A stretch of 64,000 bases of DNA from the NCBI RefSeq assembly GCF_014207935.1, contig NZ_JACHLL010000005.1:186001-250000 (forward strand), given 5' to 3'. A program made the position numbers and the translations under genes. This document shows, in pieces, positions 9,113 to 18,421 of this stretch (its first letter is position 1; each line of letters begins with the position of its first letter). The DNA comes from Pseudomonas fluvialis. Lineage in GTDB: Bacteria; Pseudomonadota; Gammaproteobacteria; Pseudomonadales; Pseudomonadaceae. The notes beneath the pieces were generated by a model. That model was given only the letters and a program-made list of their open reading frames with translations, searched no databases and was not told the DNA's origin.

Positions 9113-10171
9113 ATGCGCATTCTGATCACCGGCGGTGCGGGCTTCATCGGCTCGGCACTGGTTCGCTATCTGCTGAACGAAACCTCTCACGAAATACTCA
9201 ATCTGGATAAGCTGACTTATGCCGGCAATCTGGAGTCGCTGGCCGGAGTTGCTGACAATCCACGATACCAGTTCGTTCAGGCCGATATAGCCGACAGCGC
9301 AACTGTCAGCCGCACGCTCGACGAGTTTCAACCGGATGCCATCATGCATCTGGCCGCAGAGTCCCATGTCGATCGTTCGATAGATGGCCCTGCTGCCTTT
9401 ATCCAGACCAACATCGTCGGTACCTACGCTCTGCTGGAAGCCACCAGAACCTACTGGAGCGCCCTTGATGGCCGCCGCCAAAACAGCTTCCGTTTTCACC
9501 ATATATCCACTGACGAGGTTTACGGTGACCTGCACGGCGTAAACGATCTGTTTACCGAAACGACGCCTTACGCACCAAGCTCGCCCTACTCGGCCAGTAA
9601 AGCCGCCTCTGACCATCTGGTACGCGCCTGGCAGAGAACCTATGGCCTGCCGGTGCTGATCACCAACTGCTCGAACAACTACGGGCCCTATCACTTCCCA
9701 GAGAAGCTGATCCCCCTGATGATTCTCAACGCGCTGGAAGGAAAGCCGCTGCCGGTTTATGGCAATGGCCAGCAGATACGCGACTGGCTCTATGTCGAGG
9801 ATCATGCGCGCGCATTATTCAAAGTGGTGACCGAGGGTCAGGTTGGCGAGACCTACAATATCGGCGGTCACAACGAACAGAAGAACCTGCATGTTGTAGA
9901 AACCATCTGCAGCCTGCTGGAGGAGCTGGCCCCACAAAAACCCAGCGGAGTGGCTTGTTACCGCGACCTGATCACCTACGTGAAGGATCGCCCGGGCCAC
10001 GACCTGCGCTATGCGATTGATGCCAGCAAGGTCGAACGAGAGCTGGGCTGGGTGCCCGAGGAAACCTTCGAGACAGGGCTGCGCAAGACCGTGCAGTGGT
10101 ACCTGAACAACCTCGAATGGTGCCGTCATGTTCAGGACGGCAGTTATCAACGCGAGCGACTGGGAGCATAA
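9113..10171 (+). CDS. rmlB: dTDP-glucose 4,6-dehydratase
   Basis: RmlB converts dTDP-glucose to dTDP-4-keto-6-deoxyglucose, the second step of dTDP-L-rhamnose synthesis. The short-chain dehydrogenase fold starts at once with the NAD-binding motif [15 protein letters not shown]. Catalytic features are [11 protein letters not shown] and [15 protein letters not shown] (Tyr-x3-Lys). I chose ATG 9113, giving MRILITGG and 352 residues, over a TTG six bases upstream. It is the first gene of a four-gene rhamnose operon. Confidence 0.96.
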   Translation: MRILITGGAGFIGSALVRYLLNETSHEILNLDKLTYAGNLESLAGVADNPRYQFVQADIADSATVSRTLDEFQPDAIMHLAAESHVDRSIDGPAAFIQTNIVGTYALLEATRTYWSALDGRRQNSFRFHHISTDEVYGDLHGVNDLFTETTPYAPSSPYSASKAASDHLVRAWQRTYGLPVLITNCSNNYGPYHFPEKLIPLMILNALEGKPLPVYGNGQQIRDWLYVEDHARALFKVVTEGQVGETYNIGGHNEQKNLHVVETICSLLEELAPQKPSGVACYRDLITYVKDRPGHDLRYAIDASKVERELGWVPEETFETGLRKTVQWYLNNLEWCRHVQDGSYQRERLGA

Positions 10172-10173
10172 GC

Positions 10174-11046
10174 ATGAAAGGAATCATTCTGGCTGGCGGT
10201 TCTGGGACACGCCTGCACCCCATCACGCTCGGGGTATCCAAACAGCTCCTGCCGATCTACGACAAGCCGATGATCTACTATCCGATCTCGGTACTGATGC
10301 TGGCGGGCATTCGGGAAATACTGATCATTTCAACGCCGCACGACCTGCCCAACTTCGAAAAACTGCTGGGCGATGGTAGCCAGTTTGGCGTGCAGTTTTC
10401 CTACGCAGAGCAACCCTCTCCGGACGGTTTGGCCCAAGCCTTCCTGATCGGCGAGAGCTTTATTGGCAAAGACTCAGTCTGCCTGATCCTCGGCGACAAT
10501 ATTTTCCACGGCCAGCATTTCAGTCACCAGCTCCTCTCCGCCGCCCAGCAGAGTCATGGCGCTACGGTTTTTGGTTACTGGGTCAATGACCCTGAACGCT
10601 TTGGTGTGGTCGAGTTTGATGCGCAGGGCCGCGCCATTTCCATCGAAGAAAAACCTGCCCAGCCCAAATCCAGCTATGCCGTCACCGGTCTGTACTTCTA
10701 CGACAACGACGTCATCAATATTGCCAAGGCCGTGGAGCCCTCACCACGGGGCGAACTGGAGATTACCGACGTCAACAATGCCTACCTCAAGCGGGGCGAC
10801 TTGCGCGTGGAGCGTTTCGGCCGAGGCTTCGCCTGGCTGGATACCGGTACCCACGACAGCCTGCTCGATGCGTCGCAGTATGTGCAAACCATCGAACACC
10901 GCCAGGGTCTCAAGGTCGCCTGTCTGGAAGAAATTGCCTTCCAGCAGGGCTGGATCAGCCGCGAGCAATTGATGGCGCAAGCCAAGGCGCTGGGCAAGAC
11001 CGGCTACGGCCAGTACCTGGCCAAGCTGGCCGGAGAGCAGGAATGA
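10174..11046 (+). CDS. rmlA: Glucose-1-phosphate thymidylyltransferase
   Basis: RmlA makes dTDP-glucose from glucose-1-phosphate and dTTP, the first committed step to dTDP-L-rhamnose. The start [18 protein letters not shown] carries the nucleotide-binding GGxGTRL motif; [15 protein letters not shown] and [11 protein letters not shown] are characteristic. ATG 10174 gives 290 residues, the normal length; an upstream in-frame extension to 10096 would overlap rmlB and is rejected. The gene starts 2 nt after the rmlB stop. Confidence 0.96.
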   Translation: MKGIILAGGSGTRLHPITLGVSKQLLPIYDKPMIYYPISVLMLAGIREILIISTPHDLPNFEKLLGDGSQFGVQFSYAEQPSPDGLAQAFLIGESFIGKDSVCLILGDNIFHGQHFSHQLLSAAQQSHGATVFGYWVNDPERFGVVEFDAQGRAISIEEKPAQPKSSYAVTGLYFYDNDVINIAKAVEPSPRGELEITDVNNAYLKRGDLRVERFGRGFAWLDTGTHDSLLDASQYVQTIEHRQGLKVACLEEIAFQQGWISREQLMAQAKALGKTGYGQYLAKLAGEQE

Positions 11047-11591
11047 ACGTAATTGAAACCACGCTGCCTGGCGTACTGGTCCTTGAGCCGAAGATATTTG
11101 GCGATGATCGCGGTTTCTTTTATGAAAGCTTCAACGCCCGTAGTTTTCAGGACGCGACTGGCCTGAATCCCGCCTTTGTTCAGGACAATCACTCCCGCTC
11201 TGCTCGTGGCGTGCTGCGCGGCCTGCACTATCAGGTACAGCAGCCGCAGGGCAAGCTGGTGCGCGTGACCGCAGGCGAAGTCTTTGATGTGGCCGTCGAT
11301 ATACGCCGCCACTCAACGACTTTCGGCCAGTGGTTTGGCCTGCATTTGTCGGCGGAAAACAAGCGACAGCTTTGGGTACCAGAAGGCTTTGCACACGGCT
11401 TTCTTGTCCTCAGCGAATATGCCGAATTTCTCTACAAGACTACCGACTACTACGCGCCGGCCCATGAGCGCTGCATCCGCTGGGATGATCCACAGCTGGC
11501 GATAGACTGGCCACTGGATGGTCTGACACCCCAGCTGTCCGGCAAGGATCAAGCTGGAGCCTCATTCCACGAGGCGGACCTGTTTCCATGA
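11043..11591 (+). CDS. rmlC: dTDP-4-dehydrorhamnose 3,5-epimerase
   Basis: RmlC epimerises dTDP-4-keto-6-deoxyglucose at C3 and C5. The 182 residues show [16 protein letters not shown], the catalytic histidine in LRGLHYQ, then [11 protein letters not shown] and [10 protein letters not shown], all on the cupin barrel typical of the family. The start overlaps the rmlA stop by 4 nt (ATGA). Confidence 0.96.
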   Translation: MNVIETTLPGVLVLEPKIFGDDRGFFYESFNARSFQDATGLNPAFVQDNHSRSARGVLRGLHYQVQQPQGKLVRVTAGEVFDVAVDIRRHSTTFGQWFGLHLSAENKRQLWVPEGFAHGFLVLSEYAEFLYKTTDYYAPAHERCIRWDDPQLAIDWPLDGLTPQLSGKDQAGASFHEADLFP

Positions 11592-12451
11592 AGATCATGA
11601 TTACCGGTGCCGCCGGGCAGGTCGGACGTGAGCTGTGCCTGGCCTTGGCCAAGCATGAGCTGATCGCCCTGGACCGTCAGGCACTCGACCTGAGTCAACC
11701 GCAGGCCATACGCCAGGTGGTTCGTCTGCATGCGCCGCAACTCATCATCAACGCCGCGGCCTATACCGCCGTTGATCTGGCTGAAAGCAACGAAGAAGCA
11801 GCTATCCAGCTCAATGCCCAAGCGCCGGGCATTCTTGCCGAAGAAGCCTGCGCGCTGGGCATACCGCTGATTCATTACTCCACCGACTACGTCTTTGATG
11901 GCCGCAAGCCGGCGCCGTGGAACGAAGAGGACACCCCTCACCCTCTGGGTGTCTATGGGCAGAGCAAGCTGGCCGGCGAAGACGCGATACGCCGCAGCGG
12001 TTGCACACACCTGATTCTGCGCACCAGCTGGGTTTATGCCCTGCATGGCAAAAACTTCCTGCTTACCATGCAGCGCCTGCTCAGCGAGCGCGACCATGTC
12101 GGTGTGGTGAATGATCAGGTCGGCGCACCAACTTGGGCCGGCAGCATCGCGCAAGCCACCGCCATGCTCATCGCGCGCTGGCAGAGCGGCTGTACGCAAT
12201 GGGGTACCTATCACTTCAGCTGCGGCGGCAGTACCAGTTGGTTTGGCTTCGCCCAAACCATTGCCCGGCACCTGGCCGAGCAGGGGAAACTCAAGGCGCA
12301 GCTGCAGCCAATAGCCAGCAGTGACTATCCGACGCCCGCACAGCGCCCCGCCAACTCGCGCCTTGACTGCGGCAAGCTGAAACACGACTGGCAGGTAGAA
12401 CTGCCCGAGTGGCAAACCGCTCTTGAGCAGTGCTGGAACAGCCAGCGCTGA
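11588..12451 (+). CDS. rmlD: dTDP-4-dehydrorhamnose reductase
   Basis: RmlD performs the last step, reducing dTDP-4-keto-L-rhamnose to dTDP-L-rhamnose with NAD(P)H. The 287 residues begin [17 protein letters not shown] (cofactor loop) and contain NAAAYTAVDLAE, STDYVFDG and the catalytic YGQSKLAGE. It overlaps the rmlC stop by 4 nt (ATGA). The product feeds LPS and other rhamnose-containing glycans. No glycosyltransferase gene follows: the next gene, 9 bp away, is convergent. Confidence 0.96.
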   Translation: MKIMITGAAGQVGRELCLALAKHELIALDRQALDLSQPQAIRQVVRLHAPQLIINAAAYTAVDLAESNEEAAIQLNAQAPGILAEEACALGIPLIHYSTDYVFDGRKPAPWNEEDTPHPLGVYGQSKLAGEDAIRRSGCTHLILRTSWVYALHGKNFLLTMQRLLSERDHVGVVNDQVGAPTWAGSIAQATAMLIARWQSGCTQWGTYHFSCGGSTSWFGFAQTIARHLAEQGKLKAQLQPIASSDYPTPAQRPANSRLDCGKLKHDWQVELPEWQTALEQCWNSQR

Positions 12452-12460
12452 TAGAGCGGG

Positions 12461-13717
12461 CTAAGCCGGCCCGGAAAACCCGTTGCGCCCGGCCGGCACG
12501 CCGCTCCACAGCTCCTCGACATTGCGAAAGCCCCAGTCTTCTTGGGACTCGCGGCCGACGATCTTTTCCCGGCCGACCAGTTTGCTCAGATCGAGCACCT
12601 CAATCGGGATTGGCGCTTTCGACTTGGCAGAGAAGAACACCTTGACCCGCGGGGTCAGCAGGGACTTCTCGTGCTGTTCGGTGACCACACCAATGCGCCC
12701 ACTTTCCAGGCGCACCAGCGAGCCGGTCGGGTAGATGCCCACCGACTTGACGAAGGCCTGGAACACCGCCTCGTCGAAATGTCCTTTGCTCCACTCCGCC
12801 ATACGGCGGATCGACTCGGCCGGATCCCAACCCTTCTTGTAGGGTCGGTCCGACGTGATCGCATCGTACACGTCACACACCGCGCCCATCTTGGCAAACA
12901 GGCTGATCTGGTCGCCGGTCAGTTGATGCGGATAGCCACTGCCATCGACCTTCTCGTGATGGTGCAGGCAGACATCCAGCACCAGCGCGCTGACCTGGCC
13001 GCTGTCACGGAGAATCTGCCCGCCCGCCTCCGGGTGGTTGCGCACGATAGAAAATTCGCTGTCGGTCAGCTTGCCCGGCTTGTTCAGCACCTCATCGGGA
13101 ATCGCCATCTTGCCGACATCGTGTAGCAATCCGGCTAGGCCGGCTTCACGCACCTGAGCTTCGGCCAGCCCCAACTGGCGAGCCAGGGCGATCATCAGCG
13201 CACAGACCGCCACCGAGTGCATGTAGGTATATTCATCGGCGTTCTTCAAACGCGCCAAGCTGATCAGCGCATTAGGGTGACGCAGTACCGACTCGGAGAT
13301 TTCCTCCACCAGCGCCGCCGCCTGTTCGGTCTCGATCGCGAGGCCCATGCGTGCATCGCTGAACATCGCCACCACCGCCTCGCGCGAGCGCGAACACAGC
13401 TTCAGCGCCCGCGCCACCTCTTCGTCGAGACTGGCGCGCTGAGGCCGTTCCTGCTCCACGGTGGCGGCCAGCAAGCGCGCCTCAGCCTCAGCCGCGACTT
13501 CCTCCTGACTCTGACTGACTTGCCCTGCCTCGAGATCCAGGCCCTTGCTGGTATCTATCCATATCTCGCGCACGGCACTCTCGCGCACACGCAGCAGATC
13601 CTTCTGCGTCTCCAGGACAAATTTGGCTTTCCAGAATGGATGCTCCATCCATGAGCCGCAAAACTCATGAATGAACATGCCCAGGCGTAAATCCGCGACA
13701 GCAATTTTTTTCAGCAC
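12461..13717 (-). CDS. HD-GYP domain c-di-GMP phosphodiesterase
   Basis: The 418-residue protein has an N-terminal DUF3391-type region (KIAVADLRLGMFIHEF) and a C-terminal HD-GYP domain from about residue 195. The metal and catalytic motifs are intact: GLLHDVGKMAIP, the second histidines of NHPEAG and LHHHEKVDGSGYP, and DVYDAITSDRPYKKG. HD-GYP enzymes hydrolyse c-di-GMP to pGpG and GMP, promoting motility over biofilm. There is no membrane segment. I chose GTG 13717, spaced 6 nt after GGGCGG, because homologues usually begin near LKKI; an upstream GTG (13723) or TTG (13756) is possible. Confidence 0.9.
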   Translation of the reverse strand: MLKKIAVADLRLGMFIHEFCGSWMEHPFWKAKFVLETQKDLLRVRESAVREIWIDTSKGLDLEAGQVSQSQEEVAAEAEARLLAATVEQERPQRASLDEEVARALKLCSRSREAVVAMFSDARMGLAIETEQAAALVEEISESVLRHPNALISLARLKNADEYTYMHSVAVCALMIALARQLGLAEAQVREAGLAGLLHDVGKMAIPDEVLNKPGKLTDSEFSIVRNHPEAGGQILRDSGQVSALVLDVCLHHHEKVDGSGYPHQLTGDQISLFAKMGAVCDVYDAITSDRPYKKGWDPAESIRRMAEWSKGHFDEAVFQAFVKSVGIYPTGSLVRLESGRIGVVTEQHEKSLLTPRVKVFFSAKSKAPIPIEVLDLSKLVGREKIVGRESQEDWGFRNVEELWSGVPAGRNGFSGPA

Positions 13718-13916
13718 AGTCACCCGCCCATCTACAACGCAGCTGATATCCCTCAAGCATAGGCCACCGGCATCGCCATTGGCTCGCTAAATCCAAAACG
13801 GAATGGCCCCGGACATTGATCCAGCTCAGCGAAACTCGGGGCGGCGATCTTGACCCACGGCAACTGGCGGCACACTGCAGCTGTGCCATGCTGAAAGCAT
13901 TGAACAGGAGCCCGCT

Positions 13917-15155
13917 GTGCAGACAATTCTGGTCATCGAAGACAGCCCCTTAGTGCTCAAGGTCCTGCAGCATCAGTTTCAGCAGGAAAGCGAGCTGCAG
14001 CCGATCTTCTGCGCCTCGCTGGCCGAGGCCGAGGTGGTCCTTGAAACCTTCGCCGGCCAGTTGTTCGCCGCCCTGGTCGATCTGCACCTGCCGGACGCGC
14101 CGAATGGCGAAGTGGTCGATCTGGTCCTGCGCTATCACTTGCCCACCGTCGTGCTCACCGCCACCTATGACGAACAGCGTCGCGACGAGTTGCTGCTCAA
14201 GGGCGTGGTCGACTATGTGCTCAAGGAAAGCCACTCCTATACCTATGCCCTGCGCCTGCTGCATCGGCTGGAGCGCAACCGCCACATCAAGCTGCTGATC
14301 GCCGACGACTCGGCGGCCACCCGCAACTTCATCCGACGCATCCTCACCCCGCATCTTTACCAGATCGTCGAGGCCGACGACGGCCTGGAAGCCCTGCGCA
14401 TTCTCCAAGAGCAGCCGGATTTGGACCTGCTGCTGGTCGACCACACCATGCCCGGGCTCTCCGGTTTCGAGCTGGTCAAACGCCTGCGTCATGAGCTCAA
14501 GCGCACGGAGCTGATCATCCTGGGCCTCTCCGCCGACGGCAAAGGATCGCTCAGTGCGCAGTTCATCAAACAGGGGGCCGACGATTTTCTGCGCAAGCCG
14601 TTTTACCCCGAAGAACTCAACTGCCGGGTCATGCACGCCCTCGACCGCCGCGACCTGCTGCGCGCGCTGGAGCGCGCGGCCCTGTTCGACAGCCTGACCG
14701 GGCTGCTCAACCGCCGCGCCTTCACCGAACAGTGCCAGCAGGTGCTGCGCAAGAAGCGTCCGGTGGCGGTGGCCATGCTCGACCTCGATCACTTCAAGCG
14801 GATCAACGACCAGTTTGGCCACGCCAGCGGCGATGCGGCCCTGCTGACCTTCGCCAACGCACTGCGCAAGGCCTTTCCCCAGGCCCTCCAGGGCCGTCTC
14901 GGTGGCGAAGAGTTCGCCCTGCTCAGCCCTCTGCTGAGCGCCGAACAACTGAGCCAGCAGCTCGACCGCTTCCGCGCCCAACTGGCCGGCCTCAGCTACA
15001 GCCCCGGTGCGCCGCCATTGAGCTTCAGTGCCGGGGTCTACCAGGGCTGGGACGAAAAGTTGGAAACCCTGCTGCGTCTGGCCGACGACAACCTCTACCA
15101 GGCCAAGGCCGATGGTCGCGGCCGTACGGTGCAGCCGGTCCAGGCACCAGGCTGA
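13917..15155 (+). CDS. Response regulator with two receiver domains and a GGEEF diguanylate cyclase domain
   Basis: A 412-residue protein starting at GTG 13917, seven bases after AGGAG. Receiver 1 (about 1-115) has VIEDSP and VDLHLPD. Receiver 2 (about 123-240) has IADDSA, VDHTMPG and FLRKPF, so both keep phospho-acceptor aspartates. The cyclase domain (about 255-405) has DSLTGLLNRRAF, DLDHFKRIND and RLGGEEFAL, indicating an active enzyme making c-di-GMP from GTP. The inhibitory RxxD site expected upstream of GGEEF is absent (FPQA instead), so product inhibition may be weak. No partner kinase is adjacent. It is divergent from the HD-GYP gene, 199 bp apart. Confidence 0.92.
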   Translation: MQTILVIEDSPLVLKVLQHQFQQESELQPIFCASLAEAEVVLETFAGQLFAALVDLHLPDAPNGEVVDLVLRYHLPTVVLTATYDEQRRDELLLKGVVDYVLKESHSYTYALRLLHRLERNRHIKLLIADDSAATRNFIRRILTPHLYQIVEADDGLEALRILQEQPDLDLLLVDHTMPGLSGFELVKRLRHELKRTELIILGLSADGKGSLSAQFIKQGADDFLRKPFYPEELNCRVMHALDRRDLLRALERAALFDSLTGLLNRRAFTEQCQQVLRKKRPVAVAMLDLDHFKRINDQFGHASGDAALLTFANALRKAFPQALQGRLGGEEFALLSPLLSAEQLSQQLDRFRAQLAGLSYSPGAPPLSFSAGVYQGWDEKLETLLRLADDNLYQAKADGRGRTVQPVQAPG

Positions 15156-15237
15156 ACAGCCCCACTCGGCACCTGCCGCCCCGCCAGCGCGGGCGCCCTG
15201 TTAAACTGCCGGCCTATTCCTTGCCAGACGGCCTACC

Positions 15238-16626
15238 GTGACCACTTCCTCGCTCTTTTCCAGCCTGTCGCTGACACCCGCCATGCTGGCCAACCTCGAA
15301 GCCCTCGGCTACCAGCAGATGACCCCGATCCAGGCCGCCAGCCTGCCCCTGATGCTGCAGGGCCGCGACCTGATCGCCCAGGCCAAGACCGGCAGCGGCA
15401 AGACCGCCGCCTTTGGTATCGCCCTGCTGGCACCGCTGAATCCGCGCTTCTTCGGTTGCCAGGCACTGGTGCTCTGTCCGACTCGAGAGCTGGCCGATCA
15501 GGTGGCCAAGGAGCTGCGCCGCTTGGCCCGCGCCGCGGACAACATCAAGATTCTCACCCTCTGCGGCGGCGTACCCTTCGGCCCGCAGATCGGCTCGCTG
15601 GAGCACGGCGCCCACGTCATCGTCGGCACCCCGGGACGTATTCAGGAACACCTGCGCAAGGGCACCCTGAAACTCGACGGTCTCAACACCCTGGTTCTCG
15701 ACGAAGCTGACCGCATGCTCGACATGGGCTTCTACGACAGCATCGCCGAAATCATCAACCAGACACCGAGCAAACGGCAGACGCTGCTGTTCTCAGCCAC
15801 CTACCCGTCCGGCATCGAGCAGCTGGCAGCGACCTTCATGCGCCAGCCGCAGCAGGTCAAGGTCGAGGCCCTGCACAGTGACAACCAGATCGAGCAGCGT
15901 TTCTACGAGATCGATCCGCGCCAGCGCCTGGAACTGGTCGCCCGCGTGCTGGAACACTTCCGTCCGCAATCCAGCGTGGCCTTCTGCCACACCCGCCAGC
16001 AATGCCAGGAACTGGTCGAGGTGCTGCGCAGCCGGCATATCGCCGCCCTTGCCCTGCACGGCGACCTGGAACAGCGCGACCGCGACGAGGTGCTGACCCT
16101 GTTCTCCAACCGCAGTTGCAGCGTCCTGGTGGCCACCGACGTGGCCGCCCGCGGGCTGGATATCACCGACCTGGAAATGGTCATCAATGTCGAACTGGCA
16201 CGCGACCCGGAAATCCATATCCACCGCATCGGTCGCAGCGGCCGTGCCGGCGCCAAAGGCCTGGCCCTGAGCCTGGTAGCCCCATCCGAAGCCGCCCGCG
16301 CCCAGGCCATCGAAGACCTGCAGCGCAGCCCACTGCACTGGGCCAGCCTCGACGAACTCAAGGCGGCTTCCGGCGCCGGTCTGCAGGCGCCGATGCAGAG
16401 TCTGTGCATCGCCGCCGGACGCAAGGACAAACTGCGTCCCGGCGACATCCTCGGCGCCCTCACCGGAGATGCCGGTATACCCGGCAGCCAGGTGGGCAAG
16501 ATCGCCATCTTCGATTACCAGGCCTTTGTCGCCGTCGAGCGCGCCGTGGCACGCAGCGCCCTCAAGCGCCTGAGCGCTGGCAAGATCAAGGGGCGGGCGT
16601 TGAAGGTGCGTCTGCTGGAGGTTTAA
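15238..16626 (+). CDS. dbpA: ATP-dependent RNA helicase DbpA
   Basis: DbpA is a DEAD-box helicase acting in 50S ribosome assembly, recruited to 23S rRNA hairpin 92 by its C-terminal domain. The 462 residues carry the Q motif, [46 protein letters not shown] and HRIGRSGRAG. The C-terminal RNA-binding domain (about 385-462) starts SLCIAAGRKDKLRPGDILG and ends KIKGRALKVRLLE. The start is GTG 15238. Confidence 0.94.
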   Translation: MTTSSLFSSLSLTPAMLANLEALGYQQMTPIQAASLPLMLQGRDLIAQAKTGSGKTAAFGIALLAPLNPRFFGCQALVLCPTRELADQVAKELRRLARAADNIKILTLCGGVPFGPQIGSLEHGAHVIVGTPGRIQEHLRKGTLKLDGLNTLVLDEADRMLDMGFYDSIAEIINQTPSKRQTLLFSATYPSGIEQLAATFMRQPQQVKVEALHSDNQIEQRFYEIDPRQRLELVARVLEHFRPQSSVAFCHTRQQCQELVEVLRSRHIAALALHGDLEQRDRDEVLTLFSNRSCSVLVATDVAARGLDITDLEMVINVELARDPEIHIHRIGRSGRAGAKGLALSLVAPSEAARAQAIEDLQRSPLHWASLDELKAASGAGLQAPMQSLCIAAGRKDKLRPGDILGALTGDAGIPGSQVGKIAIFDYQAFVAVERAVARSALKRLSAGKIKGRALKVRLLEV

Positions 16627-16650
16627 ACCTCCTGGAGTAATCAGCTGCCG

Positions 16651-17583
16651 CTAGCGCAGGGCATCGGCAATGGCGTGAATTTCGGCCTGGTGACTGACCA
16701 GCAGGGTCAGCTCGCCGTTGTCGCTGATGAAGTCCAGCGGCGGCAATAGCTTTTCGTAAGCCGCCAGGCTTTGCAGCGGCGGCAACTGGGCCAGTGGATT
16801 CATCTCCTTGATCGCATGATAGAGGCTGAGATTGACCAGATCGGTCAGTTGCACCTCCGCGCAGACGCGCTCATGCCAGTTGCCGGTGTGGCGGATCACC
16901 TCGATGTATTCCTCATCCACCGCCCACTTCTTCAGCATGATCACGCCCAGCGATTTGCTGTACTCGCGGCACAGGCCGTAATACAGCTCGCGGGTCGGCG
17001 CATCGATCTCGCCCTTGAATGCCGAGAGCACGCCCAGGGTTCCCACCTCGCTGAGCAGGCTGGCCAGCAGCGCATGCTCGGGATGTACATGGCCGATCAC
17101 CCGCGCCAGAAAAGCCGCCGTGCTGGCCTTGAGCACCAGGCGCTCCCAAGCCTCGAGAAACAGTTTCTTGTGTCCCGCACTGTGCAGGGTGAACAGGCTC
17201 TTGACGCTGTGCGCCATGGTGACCCGATCGACCTGCTCCAGCCCCAGTACATTGAGCACTTCCAGCAGGGTCCTGGGAGGACGCCGAACACGCAGCAGAG
17301 CGCTGGAGGCATACTTCATCAGCAGCGCGCTCAGTGCCGGATCCCTACTGATCAGGCGTGCCAGCCCAGACAGGCTGACATCATCGGCACGCAGCGCGCA
17401 GCGAATCTCCAGGGTGATGCTGGGCAGGCTGGGCAACTGTTCCTGCCCCTCCATCAGCTGCGACACCACCTGGCGGTAGATCGAATAATCGCTTTGCGCC
17501 CTGTCCACGCCCACTCCTGCCAGCTGTCTCCTGCAGTCATCAAAGGTAGCGGATTGCCCGTCACCTGCCGGCTCAGCGCTCAT
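16651..17583 (-). CDS. HDOD domain protein
   Basis: ATG 17583 gives 310 residues. The HDOD region (about 45-235) contains LPSLPSITLEIRCALR, SRDPALSALLMKYA and TLLEVLNVLGLEQV. HDOD domains are catalytically dead relatives of HD hydrolases and commonly act in signalling or regulation in Pseudomonas. No attached enzymatic output domain is visible. Its start lies inside the 3' end of the upstream small secreted-protein gene (11-nt overlap), so the two are probably translated together. A longer frame to 17718 would run across that gene and lacks an independent start signal. Confidence 0.82.
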   Translation of the reverse strand: MSAEPAGDGQSATFDDCRRQLAGVGVDRAQSDYSIYRQVVSQLMEGQEQLPSLPSITLEIRCALRADDVSLSGLARLISRDPALSALLMKYASSALLRVRRPPRTLLEVLNVLGLEQVDRVTMAHSVKSLFTLHSAGHKKLFLEAWERLVLKASTAAFLARVIGHVHPEHALLASLLSEVGTLGVLSAFKGEIDAPTRELYYGLCREYSKSLGVIMLKKWAVDEEYIEVIRHTGNWHERVCAEVQLTDLVNLSLYHAIKEMNPLAQLPPLQSLAAYEKLLPPLDFISDNGELTLLVSHQAEIHAIADALR

Positions 17584-17866
17584 CGGTTTTCTCGCCGGCC
17601 TTGGGCTGGACGGGCTTGAGCGAGGACGGCGCCGGGCGCTGCAGAGTGCTCGGGGCTGGCGTTGGGCTGACTGACGGCTGTCGCGGCGCCGCCCCAGGGC
17701 CGCGCAGCAGGGGCGCATGACCGTAGGGCGCCGGGCTCAAGGCTGGCGTCTGCACCGCCGGCGGACGGCCATAGGGCTGCGGCGTCGCCCGTCCTGGCTC
17801 AATGGCAGCCCACACGGGACTGAACGCACCCAGCAGCACACACAGCAGGACACCCTTGCGATACAT
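17573..17866 (-). CDS. Small secreted proline-rich protein of unknown function
   Basis: A 97-residue protein with a clear signal peptide (MYRKGVLLCVLLGAFSPVWA, cut before Ala21) followed by a mature region dominated by Pro, Ala, Gly and Gln (PQPYGRPP, PAPYGHAP). It has no cysteines in the mature part and no domain I recognise. The mature region looks disordered. The gene overlaps the start of the HDOD gene by 11 nt, suggesting coupled expression. It could be a periplasmic or surface peptide; I have no basis for a function. Confidence 0.6.
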   Translation of the reverse strand: MYRKGVLLCVLLGAFSPVWAAIEPGRATPQPYGRPPAVQTPALSPAPYGHAPLLRGPGAAPRQPSVSPTPAPSTLQRPAPSSLKPVQPKAGEKTDER

Positions 17867-17950
17867 GACCTATCTCCCTGACCAGATGACTGGCCGACCC
17901 GCTCGCCTCAGGCGACAATCGCCACCCCTCTGCTCTGGTTGTAGTCGACC

Positions 17951-18421
17951 ATGGACAAACCTGCTCTGCTGGCGCACATCATCCAGCGCCTGAATGCCGA
18001 CCTGCAGCAAGCCGTGCTGGCTGCCGAAGCGGCCCATGCCGATGCCACCCATGAGGAAAGCGTCGCAGAAAACCAGTACGACACCCTCGGCCTGGAAGCC
18101 TCCTACCTGGCGGCCGGACACTCGCGGCGGGTGCTTGAACTGCGCGAAGCTCTGGTGCGCTACAACGCCCTGAGCCTCAGGCCGCACGACGCCGAGCGAG
18201 GCATCCAGCTGACCTCGCTGGTCTGCCTGACAGATGAGCAGGGCCAGCTCCAGCATCTGTTCCTCGGCCCGGAGGGCGCGGCCGGCAAATTCGACAGCGC
18301 ACAAGGCGAAGTACTGCTGATCAGCCCCCAGGCGCCACTGGCGCGCCAGCTGCTAGGGCTGCAGGAAGGCGACCAGCTGCAGGTGGCCGGCAAGTCCCTG
18401 ACCGTGGTCGCCTACGACTGA
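17951..18421 (+). CDS. GreA/GreB-type transcription factor-like protein
   Basis: This 156-residue protein has the two-part layout of Gre factors. An N-terminal helical hairpin (about 1-75) is followed by an FKBP-like domain. The end SPLAPLARQLLG-type stretch (PQAPLARQLLGLQEGDQL) matches the GreA C-terminus. The hairpin tip retains SVAENQYDT, which resembles the acidic tip that enters the RNA polymerase secondary channel. It could assist or counteract transcript cleavage; divergence from GreA and GreB makes the exact role uncertain. Its 3' end overlaps the convergent EAL gene by 10 nt. Confidence 0.7.
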   Translation: MDKPALLAHIIQRLNADLQQAVLAAEAAHADATHEESVAENQYDTLGLEASYLAAGHSRRVLELREALVRYNALSLRPHDAERGIQLTSLVCLTDEQGQLQHLFLGPEGAAGKFDSAQGEVLLISPQAPLARQLLGLQEGDQLQVAGKSLTVVAYD

